Shown here one piece after another: positions 10,590 to 22,071 of a DNA stretch of 64,000 nucleotides. The DNA is from Homarus americanus. Its lineage: Eukaryota; Arthropoda; Malacostraca; Decapoda; Nephropidae. The position numbers and the translations under genes were made by a program. Each line of letters opens with the position of its first letter. Position 1 is the stretch's first letter. The DNA is taken from NCBI RefSeq assembly GCF_018991925.1, contig NW_024735503.1:5207795-5271794 (forward strand), written 5' to 3'. The notes beneath the pieces were generated by a model. That model saw only the letters and a list, made by a program, of their open reading frames with translations, searched no databases and was not told where the DNA came from.

Positions 10590-11668
10590 GAGGTAAGGTG
10601 AGGTGAGGTGGAGTGCCTTAAAGTGAGGTAAGGTGAGGTGGAGTGCCTTAAAGTGAGGTGAGGTGGAGTGCCTTAAAGTGAGGTAAGGTGAGGTGGAGTG
10701 CCTTAAAGTGAGGTAAGGTGAGGTGGAGTGCCTTAAAGTGAGGTAAGGTGAGGTGGAGTGCCTTAAAGTGAGGTAAGGTGAGGTGCCTTAAAGTGAGGTG
10801 AGGTGAGGTGGAGTGCCTTAAAGTGAGGTGAGGTGGAGGAGTAGAGGTGAAAGAGGTGGAATTGTGCCTTAAAGTGAGGTAAGGTGAGGTGGAGTGCTGC
10901 CAAAGTGAGTGAGGTGGAGTGCCTTAAAGTGAGGTAAGGTGAGGTGGAGTGCCTTAAAGTGAGGTGGGGTGGGGTGCCTTAAAGTGAGGTGAGGTGAGGT
11001 GGAGTGCCTTAAAGTGAGGTGAGGTGGAGTGCCTTAAAAGTGAGATAAGGTGAGGTGGAGTGCCTTAAAGTACAGAGGTAAGGTGAGGTGGAGTGCCTTA
11101 AAGTGAGGTGAGGTGGAGTGCCTTAAAGTGAGAGAAGGGTGAGGTGGGCCTTAAGAGTGAGGTAGGGAGTGAGGTGGGGTGCCTTAAAGTGAGGTGGTGG
11201 AGTGCCTTAAAGTGAGGTAAGGTGAGGGTGGAGTGCCTTAAAGTGAGGTGAGGTGGGTGCCAGCAAAGTGAGGTGAGGTGAGGTGGAGTGCCTTAAAAGT
11301 GAGTGAGGTGGAGTGCCTTAAAGTGAGATAAGGTGAGGTGGAGTGCCTTAAAGTGAGGTAAGGTGAGGTGGAGTGCCTTAAAGTGAGGTGAGGTGGAGTG
11401 CCTTAAAGTGGGAAGGTGAGGTGGAGTGCCTTAAAGTGAGGTAAGGTGAGGTGGAGTGCCTTAAAGTGAGGTGAGGTGGAGTGCCTTAAAGTGAGGTAAG
11501 GTGAGGTGAGTGCCTTAAAGTGGGGGTGAGGTGGAGTGCCTTAAAGTGAGGTGAGGTGGAGTGCCTTAAAGTGAGGTAAGGTGAGGTGGAGTGCCTTAAA
11601 GTGAGGTGAGGTGGAGTGCCTTAAAGTGAGGTAAGGTGCCTTAAAGTGAGGTGAGGTGAAGTTAGGTT
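10590..11668. repeat. 20/30-bp minisatellite, about 1.1 kb
   Basis: Tandem units GTGAGGTAAGGTGAGGTGGA + GTGCCTTAAA (30 bp), alternating with a 20-bp form lacking the AGGTAAGGTG segment, with scattered indels. It ends in a transition to TTAGG-like repeats at 11660-11690. Every unit carries AGGTAAGG or AGGTGAGG, which resembles a 5' splice site. Confidence 0.95.
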
Positions 11669-11891
11669 AGGTGAGGTTAGGTTAGGTGACATCAGGTGAA
11701 ATAATTGTAAACAACGAGGAAGGAGATAGTGTACCAAGATGAGCTGTAACTCAGCCAAGTCTCCAAGGTACAAAGGACACATGTAGGCAGGTATGTGTGT
11801 GTGTGGGGGGAGATTCTAAGGTGGGGTGGGAACGTGACTTATATATAATTTGTTTTACTTTTCTTGTTGCCTCAATAAAGAGAATGTTAGA

Positions 11892-11943
<52 letters not shown>

Positions 11944-12421
11944 TTCTTTCAGTGGCGGCCTTGTGTCCACGTGATCAGTTGGGGGGCTGAGGGATGGAAG
12001 TGAGGGAGTGGAGGGGGTTAAGTGAGGGGATGGGGGTGATTGAGAGGAGGGGTGGGGTATTAGGGAGGGGAAGTGGTGACAGGGGGGTGGGGTGAGTGAA
12101 GGGAGGGGTATCAGGGAGAGGAGGGATTGAGGTAGACGGTATCTGCGCAACATCTGTCCTACGTAACAAGTTTCTGTCTATATTAAGACTGGTATAGTGT
12201 GGGGGTGTCATTCTCTCATATTTTGTTACATATTTTTTTGCTCCTCGTTTTACTGTTTTTTTTTTGTGTGTTTGTTTTCTTGGTTGAGTCTTGCGGGTGT
12301 TGGGTTCATGAGGTCTTGCTTCGTCTGTTTGTGTTATTGTTACTTTATTTGTTGTTCTGTGTCTGTTTGGCTGCCATTGTTTATGTTGTTAGTGTTTGTT
12401 TTTCTCTCCATCCTTGTGTGC

Positions 12422-12464
<43 letters not shown>

Positions 12465-12592
12465 GGACGTGTTTGGACCACAGGATGATGATCAGTAATA
12501 ATAACACCCTAAGAACTCCTCCCTGCCACCAGTTGGTCTTCATAACTCTCACGCTGAAAACTTCCATGAGGCGACTAGATAACAACCATGAT
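11669..12592. other. Unassigned stretch with simple repeats
   Basis: (CA)n at 11892-11941, imperfect G-rich repeats at 11990-12130, a T-rich segment at 12220-12420 and (GT)n at 12424-12461. The 132-codon plus frame at 12197-12595 is a translation of T/G-rich low-complexity DNA. Confidence 0.55.
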
Positions 12593-12769
12593 TAAGGAAA
12601 TAAGTGAAACGATACTGGTATATTGATGTTGTAACAGTTTATTTAGCCAGAAAAATACAAATACAGAGTTTACAATAAATAATAATATAAATATACAGTA
12701 ACTGAGCCAATCGAGAGCCTGAGCCCTCTTAGTGGCGCCTGATATATACTGTATATTTATCTCAAGGAA
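12593..12769 (+). repeat. Dispersed repeat R2, copy 1
   Basis: Matches 13649-13806 over its length: GAAACGATACTG, CAGTTTATTTagCCAGAAAAATACA, GAGAGCCTGA-CCCTCTT-AGTGGC, ATATATACTG and TTTATCTCAAGGAA blocks. The 17-mer AACAGTTTATTTAGCCA also occurs near 35205. Unclassified. Confidence 0.75.
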
Positions 12770-13648
12770 TTATTTTAATACATTTAGGATCATCTGGATC
12801 ACCACATGTAACAAGGTGTTGGTAAATACATTTGATATTATTACCACGTTTATCACTTTTTTCTATTTTTTCATAGTTTTTATAAATATACAGTACTGTA
12901 CTGTAGTATATGCTGTCCACTCGTTTACAGTATAGTGTAGGTAATAGTCCAGTTGGTGGGTGGAACTCAGGTTAAGATATACAGTGTACACAAAAAAGTC
13001 AGTCAGAATTCTTATATATTTTTTTCTTAAAAGACTCAATACTAATGAAAAGATTATGGTTAATATTTAGATCACACACACACACACACACACACCTGTG
13101 TCTACACTTGGCCAGCTTTTTGTCAAACTCTGTTTTACTTAACCGTGCCTTCAGTAAACACAGTTAATGTAAATAATGCAGCCGGACACACTGCTCATGG
13201 CTTAGGTCAGAAGAGGCGCGAGAGAGTGGACAACTGTATCACCTGATAATTCTCCTCCAGGTGATTCACCGTAATCACCCAGTGATCTCACAACCGACTG
13301 GCGGTGTTCAACTTACCAACTGTTAAAAATTTTGTAAATCCTACCACACTCATAACTATTTTGCAGTGGTGTAAGAGTGGTGTAAGGGTTGTACTCGAAT
13401 GTGAACGCTGTAGAGCGAGGCTTCGTGCAGGCCAGTCGGCCAATCACAGTTAGGCTTTCAAAACAGCTGGTTTGACGGTGCGAGATTTATAAACAAAATG
13501 AGTTTAAGAAGCTGAAAAATTATGTACAATTTATAATAAAAAACTTTATTATACGCTACATAACGAGGCAAGAAACTAGTAACACAATTTGTATATAATA
13601 AGAAAATATTCTGAGAAATACAATAATGATAATAACAGTTGGGTGATG
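12770..13648. other. Unassigned AT-rich stretch
   Basis: (CA)n at 13073-13095 and very AT-rich DNA at 13500-13640. A CCAAT box lies at 13440. No coding region is recognised. Confidence 0.45.
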
Positions 13649-13806
13649 AAGGAAATATAGGAAACGATACTGATACAGTTTATTTCACCAGAAAAATACA
13701 CAAACAGAGTTGACAATAACAATAATATTAACACGGCTGAGCCAAGTGAGAGCCTGAACCCTCTTTAGTGGCACTTAATATATACTGCACATTTATCTCA
13801 AGGAAG
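13649..13806 (+). repeat. Dispersed repeat R2, copy 2
   Basis: Direct copy of 12593-12769, about 1.05 kb away in the same orientation. Confidence 0.75.
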
Positions 13807-14033
13807 TATATAACGACAGAAACGGACACTGAAAAATCGAAGGAAATAAATGCAATGTGTTGACGGGAGCTGCAGGAGCCCTCGGCCAAGACCCACCTGT
13901 AACATGCTCATCAATGCTCTCCTCCTGAATAGATTATCAAGTCGTTAATAGGCGGCGCTCGTGATGGTGAGGTCTTGCATCAACAGTCTCACCCCGTCAG
14001 CAGCCGATCCCTTCCCACTGACCACACACACTG

Positions 14034-14139
14034 ATTGGCTGACTTAGATGTGTGTTTATTTTCTATTGGCTGGGAACCTTGAGGGCAAAGCGGGGATTGG
14101 CTGCAGCGATAGGTGTGGATGGGTGGAACTCGAGAAGAT
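14034..14139 (+). promoter_or_regulatory. Three inverted CCAAT boxes at exact 31-bp spacing
   Basis: ATTGGC occurs at 14034, 14065 and 14096, each 31 bp apart. Multiple NF-Y sites 31-33 bp apart are typical of cell-cycle promoters. Downstream, GAAGAT|GTAAGTAG gives a strong donor-like site with GT at 14140-14141. A short exon starting before it (ATG at 14119) is conceivable. No TATA box or downstream exon is recognised. Confidence 0.4.
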
Positions 14140-14516
14140 GTAAGTAGACGGACTGGGGAAGTGAGTGTCTGTGTGCATTGCTGGCGAGTCTCACCCACTC
14201 AAATTTACAAGAATAAACTACTCAAACTGACATATAGTAAGGCTAAACACTACACTCACACACACTCTTCTCAAAAGGACTCTCCTGTATATATCTCTAT
14301 GGTTAGGTTAGGTTTACGTTTCACACAGCTCCTCACCCCCAGATATTTATTCACTGTGTTTAATCCACATTGCTCCAAACCATGGCACCCACTTTCACCC
14401 ACATCAGGTGACCGACACAACCTTACCAGTGTCCCCCACCAAAGAAAATACAGATCGTATAGGAAGGGAGACTGTGAGAAAGTGGATTCTATTGGGTAGT
14501 GTGAACACAATACAGT
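14140..14516. other. Unassigned stretch
   Basis: Open frames on both strands have no recognisable family. A short GGTTAGGTTAGG lies at 14300-14312. Confidence 0.45.
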
Positions 14517-15283
14517 GAACACCAGCAAGTGCAGCGTACTTAATATTGGAAGAACAAATACTTATAATGTATACAGCCTTAACAACATCAACCTAGAGTA
14601 GTCGACTTGTGAAGAGACCTAGGGGTACTTGTAAGCCCGGACCTACGGCCTAGAAAACAGTGCGTTAATGTTCGAAATAAGGCAAACAGAGTATTGGGTT
14701 TTATATCTAGAAGTGTAAGTAACAAGAGTGCAGAGGTCTTATTGCAACTATATCTTGCTCTAGTTAGGCCGCACCTCGATTATGCGGTTCAGTTCTGGTG
14801 CCCCTATTATAGAATGGATATAAATTCACTAGAGTCGGTGCAGCGAAGAATGACAAAAATGATTCCGGAACTTAGAAACCTTCCATATCAGGATAGGTTA
14901 AAGAAACTTAACTTGCATTCCCTAGAAAGACGAAGAGTGCGGGGAGATATGATAGAAGTATTTAAGTGGGTGAACGGAATCAATAAAGGGGATATAGATA
15001 AAGTTCTTATAATATCCGAGCAGGATAGGACTCGGAGCAACGGATCCAAGTTGGATAAGTTTAGGTTTAGGAGGGAGATAGGAAGAAACTGGTTCACAAA
15101 TAGGGTGGTGGACGAGTGGAACAAGCTTAGCAACTTTGTAGTAAGTGCGGGAACTCTGGAAAGTTTCAAAAGGAGGCTAGATAGATTCATGGATGATAGA
15201 GAGTGGTAGTAACTCTCGACAGGAGCTGCCATGCACAGGCCAACCGGCCTATTGCAGACTCCTTATTTTCTTATGTTCTTATG
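14517..15283 (+). mobile_element. CR1-like family B LINE, 3' part (B1)
   Basis: A 5'-truncated copy covering the C-terminal third of ORF2, the 3' UTR and the tail CCTTATTTTCTTATGTTCTTATG. The first 170 bp encode the segment after the reverse transcriptase palm (NTSKCSVLNIGRTNTYNVYS), broken by GAG TAG and by a lost A that shifts the frame before 14694. The remainder is intact to the natural stop. Family B is also seen at 29392, 48139 and 57209, all on the minus strand. Confidence 0.92.
14694..15209 (+). pseudogene. Family B ORF2 C-terminal fragment
   Basis: 171 codons of the C-terminal region of a CR1-type LINE polyprotein: LYLALVRPHLDYAVQFWCPY, then RMTKMIPELRNLPYQDRLK, SLERRRVRGDMIEVFKW and a final RLDRFMDDREW. 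This domain lies downstream of the reverse transcriptase. It has no endonuclease or reverse transcriptase residues, so the fragment is not functional on its own. It matches the equivalent part of the other family B copies closely, which argues for a fairly recent insertion. Confidence 0.85.
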
Positions 15284-15420
15284 TTAACACTAAGCTTTGG
15301 TTCAATACTTTGGGGTGCGCAGAAGGCTTTAGAGTTGTGACCACTGAGCCGCTTTACTCCTTAAGAAGGCTGTGAGTGAATGTAAATAACAGTGTGACGA
15401 TTTTCTGAAACACTGAGAGA

Positions 15421-16355
15421 AAAGGCGTTTATTGTAACGTCGTTTCAGATGCACGGAATAGCTAACCCGTTAGCTATTCTGACTGCGCAGACGCTGCTGC
15501 TGACTTCAGAGGGAAAAGCAAACGCCTCGATCAGGCGTTAGTGTTTGCAGTAAGCAGAGGCGCCAGAATAGCTAACAACCAGTCAGCGAGTTTCTCCCAC
15601 TGAAACAGTGTGTAAATACGCGTATCATGGCCGCTTATGGAGAATATTATGATTAATATTAAAGAGTTGGGTGCATGTAAGGCAAAAAATAGTGATATAA
15701 TAATTGAAATAATTCTATATACGTTAGTATATTGGATAGGAACTAAAACAAAGTGTATGGCGTGAAAGAATTGAAAAGATTGCGCCTAGTTGAAACCTAT
15801 TTTGGCTCTGCCCCTTTTTAGTGAGCGCTGTCCGATTTCATTAGTCGGTGAATTTTGTGTAAAATATTGTTAATTACTCAAATATGATTAAAACTTTAAT
15901 ATCATTACTCATAAGATACTTTACATAAGGGTAAACAAGTTGATTACAGTTCTGTAATTGCAAATATTAAGACTTAAACGAACCTGATATTCGTCGTATT
16001 TCGTGTTTATATATGTGAATACCTGTAAACAGCACAATGTAGCCGGGAGACGAGAGATCGTATGTAGTGGGGGCTGTGGAGCACCTTTCCTGTAGAAAAA
16101 ATGGATCAAGCCATGTAAGTAATGTAGGAAAGATATTGCACCAATACCTCACAAATCCTTGATTCTTACAGTATAATCTGCTACTGAAGTATAAAGCTAT
16201 CACGGTGTCCTTTATGTACAGTTCTCCTAATTTTATTGTTTTCTGAAGACTGTGTTGTACAACAGTTATTCCCAAGACGCTGTACGGTCGTATTTTTTAT
16301 TGACAGTCCGGGAAAGCTAACGCGTTAGCTATTCTGTGCAACTTAAAACGCCTTA
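15421..16355. mobile_element. Candidate non-autonomous DNA element with subterminal repeats
   Basis: AAGGCGTTT at 15422-15430 is matched by AAACGCCTT at 16346-16354. Just inside both ends sit copies of a GTTAGCTATTC motif: an 11-bp-arm palindrome at 15456-15479, a direct copy at 15565-15576, and AGCTAACGCGTTAGCT running into ATTCTG at 16315-16336. Terminal and subterminal inverted motifs suggest a DNA transposon derivative. No target duplication or protein is evident. Confidence 0.35.
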
Positions 16356-17066
16356 CAAAAAACGCCTAAAGGTTTCCTAAGTCAACCTCCTTTCCTACTT
16401 TTCTTCTCGTCTCGAACAGTTACTCGAGGTTGCCTCATGGCTCAGTCTACCACCTTGCAATACGCCGCGGAAAGTAATAAACACGGCAGTTCCCGTAAAC
16501 CGAGTGGAGGACCGTAATAAAGATAGCTTCTGGTTGACAGTGGAGTGAGTGTGTGTGCAGAATTCACCATGACGTGTGAGCATAACACTTTAGTGATAAT
16601 AATTTCGTCCCCCGAGAGAGGTTGGTCGTCATCGCGTACTGTGCAGTTATGTTGTATCCTCAAGGCCGCACTGGTGTCATGTCATGTACGGCGGTACTTC
16701 ACAACCTCCTGTGTGTCTGTCTGGTGGCGGCACATCATGATGGCTGCCTCCTGCTCTCTCACCAAGAATAAATGGGACTGAAGTTTAGCCCCGAGCTCAT
16801 TTCAACTGAAGATTAATTACTTACGCTACTTGGGGGAGGGGAGGTTAGGTTAGGTTTAGTTAGTGAAGGAGCAGGAGGGGGTCGGGTGGAGGAAGAGGGG
16901 CGGAGACAGTCGATCCTTCGGCGTGGGAGGAAGCGCCTAGTGCCTCCCTCCCTCTCTCCCTCCCTACCCCATCACCCATCCCTTTCTTCCCCTCCCGCAG
17001 CCCTCAGTGGTGGTAACGATGATGTCACCTCCCTCCCAGCCTGCCACACACACACATACACACACT
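16356..17066. other. Unassigned stretch
   Basis: A short TTAGG-like run at 16843-16862 and pyrimidine-rich sequence at 16940-17010. Several open frames, none recognised. Confidence 0.45.
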
Positions 17067-18676
17067 CTTATTGAACAGCGCAACAAGGCATACTATACCA
17101 ACAACCGCCTGTACAAAAGTCTACGTAATCAGGTCATCAGGGAAATCAAGTCGGCCAAGAAATCTTTTTATCCCATGAAAGTGCACGGCCTCAAGGAAGC
17201 CGGCATCGGTCAGTGGTACTCCAAGGTAAAAGATCTCTGTGGTCTCAACCGTCAGTCCCCCATACTTCCTTTCATCTCACATTTACCTAGTGAGGAGGCA
17301 GCTGAGATAATTAATAACCACTTTGCTACCATATGTCATACCTTACCCAGTCTTGACCTCACTCTCCTCCCGGCTTACCTACCTTCCCCCTCCCTCCCTC
17401 CCAGTGTCCAACCATTTGAAATCGCCAACAAACTCCTGAAATTTAAATCCAAACGCTCCACGACCCCAATTGACCTCCCAATCAAAATATACAAGGAGTT
17501 TGCAGTCGAACTTGCCACCCCCCCTCTGTTCTATTATTAATGCATCCCTCAGACAAAGCAAACGCCCTAATGAATGGAAAACCGCATTTGTCACCCCTAT
17601 CCCCAAAGTCACCACCCCACAGTCCCCTAACGACCTCAGGCCAGTTGTCATCACCCCCATACCCAGTCTACTCTGTGAAGACTTTGTTTTTGAGTGGGCA
17701 TATGCTAGAATCTATCAGTCAATTGATCCACAGCAATTTGGCAATATGAGGACCTCCTCTACATCACAATGCTTAGTGAGTTTTCTGGATTTTCTTCACA
17801 AAAACCTGCAGAAACGTAAGACATCACTGGCTGTTGCCCTTGTTGACTTCAGGAAGGCCTTTGACCTTGTTGATCACTGCACTGTTATCAACAAGGCCAT
17901 TGCACTAGGGCTGCCCACCAACCTGGTCTTATGGCTCACTGATTTCTTGAGTGGACGTCGGCAGGCAGTGAGGTATCAGGGTTCGGTCTCCACATTCCAA
18001 CACCTCGCCTCCAGTGTTCCCCCAGGGGACCAAGATGGGACCACTGTGCTTCCTCAACCTAATCAACGACAGTCTATCGGACACTCCTCACAGGTGGAAG
18101 TACGTGGATGACTGCACTGTGGGGGTTAGAGTGGACAACACCGCACCAGACTACTCATCGCTACAAGGCACCCTGGACAGGCTACAGGCATGGACTATGG
18201 AGAACAAGGTCACCATCAACCACACCAAAACCGTAGTCATGCCCATCAATACCCCCACCACTCCAGTTCAAGCTCCAGCAGTCACAGTGGGTGCTCATCC
18301 TTTCCAGTTAGTGCAGTCTGCCAAACTCCTGGGTGTTACCATTGACCACAAACTGGACTGGAAGGCCCATGTAAATAACACAATCAAGGCAGCCTCGTAC
18401 CGACTCTACATGCTACGGCGACTTAGGTCACTTGGGACACCCACGCTAGAGCTGAGGACTATCTACAACGCCTTTATTCTCCCCAAACTAACGTATGTGT
18501 CACCAGCCTGGTCGTCTTCTCTCAACTCCACCCAACAACGTCGGCTAGAGAAGGTACAGAAAAGGGCCTGCAGAATCATGTTCGGCGCAGAATACTCCGG
18601 CTACATCAACGCTCTCTCCACCCTGGAAATGCCATCCCTCAGTGACCTCCACCACCAAGCACTGGCAAGGCAGTGA
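17067..18676 (+). pseudogene. Reverse transcriptase of the L2-like LINE, two frameshifts
   Basis: The first part (EQRNKAYYTNNRLYKSLRNQ...) is the basic linker that follows the endonuclease in LINE ORF2. The reverse transcriptase then shows motif A (VALVDFRKAFDLVDH, with both aspartates), the motif B region (PQGTKMGPLCF at the start of the third frame) and the catalytic box YVDD at residues 30-33 of that frame, near 18101-18112. The C-terminal domain has LRTIYNAFILPKLTYVSPAW and RRLEKVQKRACRIM. The YVDD box and PQGTKxGPL form are, from memory, those of L2/CR1-group LINEs of invertebrates. Catalytic residues remain, but two 1-nt C-run shifts and the missing 5' end disable this copy. Confidence 0.85.
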
Positions 18677-18950
18677 ACTACTGCACCACCCTCGTCATCG
18701 ACACCTCCTGTCACCGGCAGCCCCCCACCCACCTCGCGCAGCCGCCACTACAACAAAATTCAGCCCATAAGAGCCCGCACCGATAGATATAAGAACAGCA
18801 CCATCCCATCTATTGTTAAAATAATAAACAACTCCTGATTTACGTACTGTACAGCCCTGTAAATGTATTCAACGCATATTATATCATTATGTCTAAATCA
18901 AATGTAAATCTATATTTTCAGCCACCGGCTGCAACTCTATTAATAAACCG

Positions 18951-18968
18951 TTTATTATTATTATTATG

Positions 18969-19021
<53 letters not shown>

Positions 19022-19028
19022 GATTATG

Positions 19029-19081
<53 letters not shown>
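18951..19081. repeat. (ATT)n microsatellite tail
   Basis: About 130 bp of ATT with two GATTAT variants, directly after AATAAACCGTTT at the end of D1. It is the LINE tail rather than an independent repeat. Confidence 0.95.
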
Positions 19082-19082
<1 letters not shown>

Positions 19083-20089
19083 TTTAGTATACAGGTGTGA
19101 CACAGCTCTAATAATAATAATAAGGTAGGCAGTAAAATCATCCTGTTGTATATACATAGAGAGAGAAAGTACACAATACACATAAACAGTGTAGGTTGTG
19201 TGTGTTGACAGTATGGAGAATGTTGTTTAATACACCTGAAAAACCTAACCTAACCTCACCTAATCTATCCAAACGGAGCCAGACTCCTTGAAGGTGCAGT
19301 AAAGGTTGACTGTTATAGTGTTGTGCTGTAGACTGGCGCCTGGAGGGCCATCAAGAAGGTTGACCTTGAGGCCCCTACAAGGATCAGAACAAAGTTGTGT
19401 TTGGCGAAATTGAAGAAAAAAGAAGAATCACCTGTAGATTAACCCCAGCTTATTTCCCCCTAAAGGTTAACCTAACCTAACCCCCAGCTTATTTCCTCTT
19501 AAGATTAACCTAAGCTAACCTACCCTTCAGCTTATTTAACCTTAAGATTAACCTAACCTAACCCCTCAGCATATTTCACCTTAAGATTATCCTAACCTAA
19601 CCCCAACCGAATCTATCCTGACTATACCGGTAGAATAGTGTGTGTGTGTGTGTGTGTGTGTGTTGGGAAGAGCTCAATATATCCAACCCACTTCCTCCCT
19701 CCCCACCCCTCACACCCCCTTCCATCCACATCCCCCCCCCCGCCACATATCTGTTGTTGTGTGACCTTCACTGTTTTATGGCCGCCAGTGTTGCCAATCA
19801 GTGCCAAGCAGTTAAATAGCTTGCAGGGGAACCTTTGGGGTATGACGGAGTGGGCAATGAGGGGGGCTGCTCCAATGTTCACGTGTTGATGTAAGGAGAC
19901 TTGCTTAACATTTCATCCTTCTCCCAACACCATATTTCACCTGATTATTAAACACCTTAAGATCACCTTGCAGAGTTGGGTAAGGTTGGGTTGGGTTGAG
20001 GACTAATCTTCAGGTGATCCTATAGAAGTTTCCTATTCAGTCAGATAACTACAGGAGGCTGAGGTCGACATCAACACGGAATCCACTTG
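19082..20089. other. Stretch with dispersed AAGATTAACC/CCTAA motif cluster
   Basis: Four tandem-like copies of CAGCTTATTTcacCTTAAGATTAACCTAACC lie between about 19440 and 19600, with further copies at 19930-20025. (GT)n at 19638-19663. No gene. Confidence 0.6.
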
Positions 20090-20104
20090 AAATTTTAAGT
20101 GATA

Positions 20105-20372
20105 GGGCGAGATTTGAGGCAAGGTAGGGTATTGATGTACTGAGGCAGGGCGGGGTATTGATGAACTGATGCAGGACAGGGTATTGGGACAGGGCAGTGC
20201 AGGGCAGGGTGTTGAAACAGGGCAAGGTAGGGCAGTGTGTTGAGACAGGGCAGGGCAGGGCAGGGTAAAGAGGTCAGGACAGGAGACAAAACAGTGAGGC
20301 AGGGCATGGTATTGAGGTAGTGAGGTAAAGGTATTGAGGTCAGGCTTAAAGACAGAATATTGAAGCAGGTCA
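20105..20372. repeat. Degenerate minisatellite (GGCAGGGTATTGA-type)
   Basis: Irregular repetition of GCAGGGCAGGGTATTGAGG-like units of about 20 bp. The long minus-strand frames here are translations of the repeat. Confidence 0.8.
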
Positions 20373-20784
20373 GGACTGTTGAGCCCCCCGCCACCCCCCG
20401 ATAACCATGTTCTTAATTTACTTTCCCTCCGGCAGTCAGCGTCAGCATGTGAATCCGGGCTGACACAGATTTTATTGTTTATCTTCAATATTTGTATCAT
20501 GTTCTCCAGTCTACCTGCAGCTGTGGCCACCTGTATGCGCCTAGTACAAGCGAGAGTAACGGGATAAGTCACAATATACATCAATTATATATATTCTCCA
20601 AGATATAGTTGTTTAGCTCTGGACAGCTATACCAGAATCAATGAAGGTCACCTTGTTAGTTATATTGCATTCAGATCTCACACTGTCATGGCGACCCTTC
20701 CCTAGTCCGTCACACACACACACACACACACATGTTTTAACATTTGACATTTAGCAGTTGACCTTACGCATATTGACTCTCAAC

Positions 20785-20785
<1 letters not shown>

Positions 20786-20852
<67 letters not shown>
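20786..20852. repeat. (GT)n microsatellite
   Basis: About 67 bp, uninterrupted. A shorter (CA)n lies at 20711-20731. Confidence 0.97.
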
Positions 20853-20854
<2 letters not shown>

Positions 20855-21040
20855 TCATATCACTTGTCTTAGGTGAGGATTTTAGGATTGGGGGCAGGAG
20901 AGTGGTATCGGTTGGTGGTGGGTGTAGTCTGGGACGGCTAGGGGGGGAACGTGGAGTGGTTAGTGAATGGGTATTACCTACACAGTGGTGACAATGACCC
21001 TCCCTGGCTATGGTCAGCCAGACGTGAGGAATATTTTATG

Positions 21041-21330
21041 TGTGTGGGGTAGGGTAGGGGTAGGGGGCAGGGTGGGGAGTAGGGGCAGGGTAGGGGTAGG
21101 GGTAGGGTAGGGTAGGGGCTGGGTAGGGGATAGGGGGACAGGGGGTAGAGGTAGGGGTAGGGGGCAGGGTAGAGTGGGGATAGGGGAGCAGGGTGAGGGG
21201 TAGGGTAGGGGGGGGTAGAGGTAGGGGCAGGGGTAGAGGAGTGGGGATAGGGGACAGGGTAGGGGGACGGGAGTAGAGGTGGAGGTGGGGGAGGGGGTGG
21301 AGTGGTAGGGTAGGGTTAAAGGTAGGTGGG
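21041..21330. repeat. G-rich (GGGGTAGGG)-type array
   Basis: About 290 bp built of GGGTAGGGG, GGGCAGGG and GGGATAGGG units. Runs of three or more G repeat every 5-8 bp, so it is strongly G-quadruplex-prone on the plus strand. Confidence 0.9.
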
Positions 21331-21469
21331 GTAGGGGCAGGGGCAGGGCAGTGGGAAAGGTAGAGGGAAAGTAGGGACTGAGGATGTCATTGGCGATGGT
21401 AAATGTGTGTTGGAATGAGAGGCGTAGAAGAAGGAAAGGTGGAGTGAATGTATCTGTGTGGTGTGAACT

Positions 21470-21606
21470 GTGGGTGAACTGTGTGTGTGTGTGTGTGTGT
21501 GTGGGTGAACTGTGCATCTGTGTGTGTGTGTGTGTGTGAACTGTGCATCTGTGTGTGTGTGGTAGTGTGACTGTGCATCTGTGTGTGTGTGTGTGTGAAC
21601 TGTGCA

Positions 21607-21645
<39 letters not shown>

Positions 21646-21904
21646 CTGTGCATGTGTGTGTGTGTGTGTGTGTGTGTGAACTGTGCATCTGCGTGTGTGT
21701 GTGTGAACTGTGCATCTGTGTGTGTGTGTGTGTGTGAACTGTGCATCTGTGTGTGTGTGTGTGTGTGTGTGGGTGAACTGTGCATCTGTGTGTGTGTGTG
21801 GAGTGAACTGTGCATCTGTGTGTGTGGTGTGCATCTGTGTGTGTGTGTGTGTGGTGAACTGTGCATGTGTGTGTGTGTGTGTGTGTGTGTGGGTGAACTG
21901 TGCA

Positions 21905-21967
<63 letters not shown>
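21470..21967. repeat. Compound (GT)n / TGAACTGTGCATCTG minisatellite
   Basis: GT runs of variable length alternate with GTGAACTGTGCATCTG about thirteen times, then a pure (GT)n to 21967. All long frames on both strands here are artefacts. Confidence 0.95.
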
Positions 21968-21969
<2 letters not shown>

Positions 21970-22071
21970 ATCTGTATTTTAAGAGGAATATTTCTGTTAT
22001 AAAAAATCTGATGACCAGCTGCTAGGGATGGTTGTAGTGGAATATATTCGGGAGCACCTGGGCTTGCACCC

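Larger units (their letters stand above)
17067..19081 (+). mobile_element. L2-like non-LTR retrotransposon with (ATT)n tail (D1)
   Basis: A 5'-truncated LINE: inter-domain linker, reverse transcriptase and C-terminal region in three successive frames (17067-17524, about 17525-18020, 18014-18676), then a 260-bp 3' UTR and an (ATT)n tail from about 18951. The 3' UTR recurs in inverse orientation at 35804-36164. Both frame changes fall in C-runs (C7 at 17518-17524 and C5 at 18019-18023). The endonuclease domain is absent. Confidence 0.85.

Noticed and set aside
18918..19183. Frames of poly-Asn and poly-Ile
   Set aside because: Translations of the (ATT)n tail of the D1 LINE.
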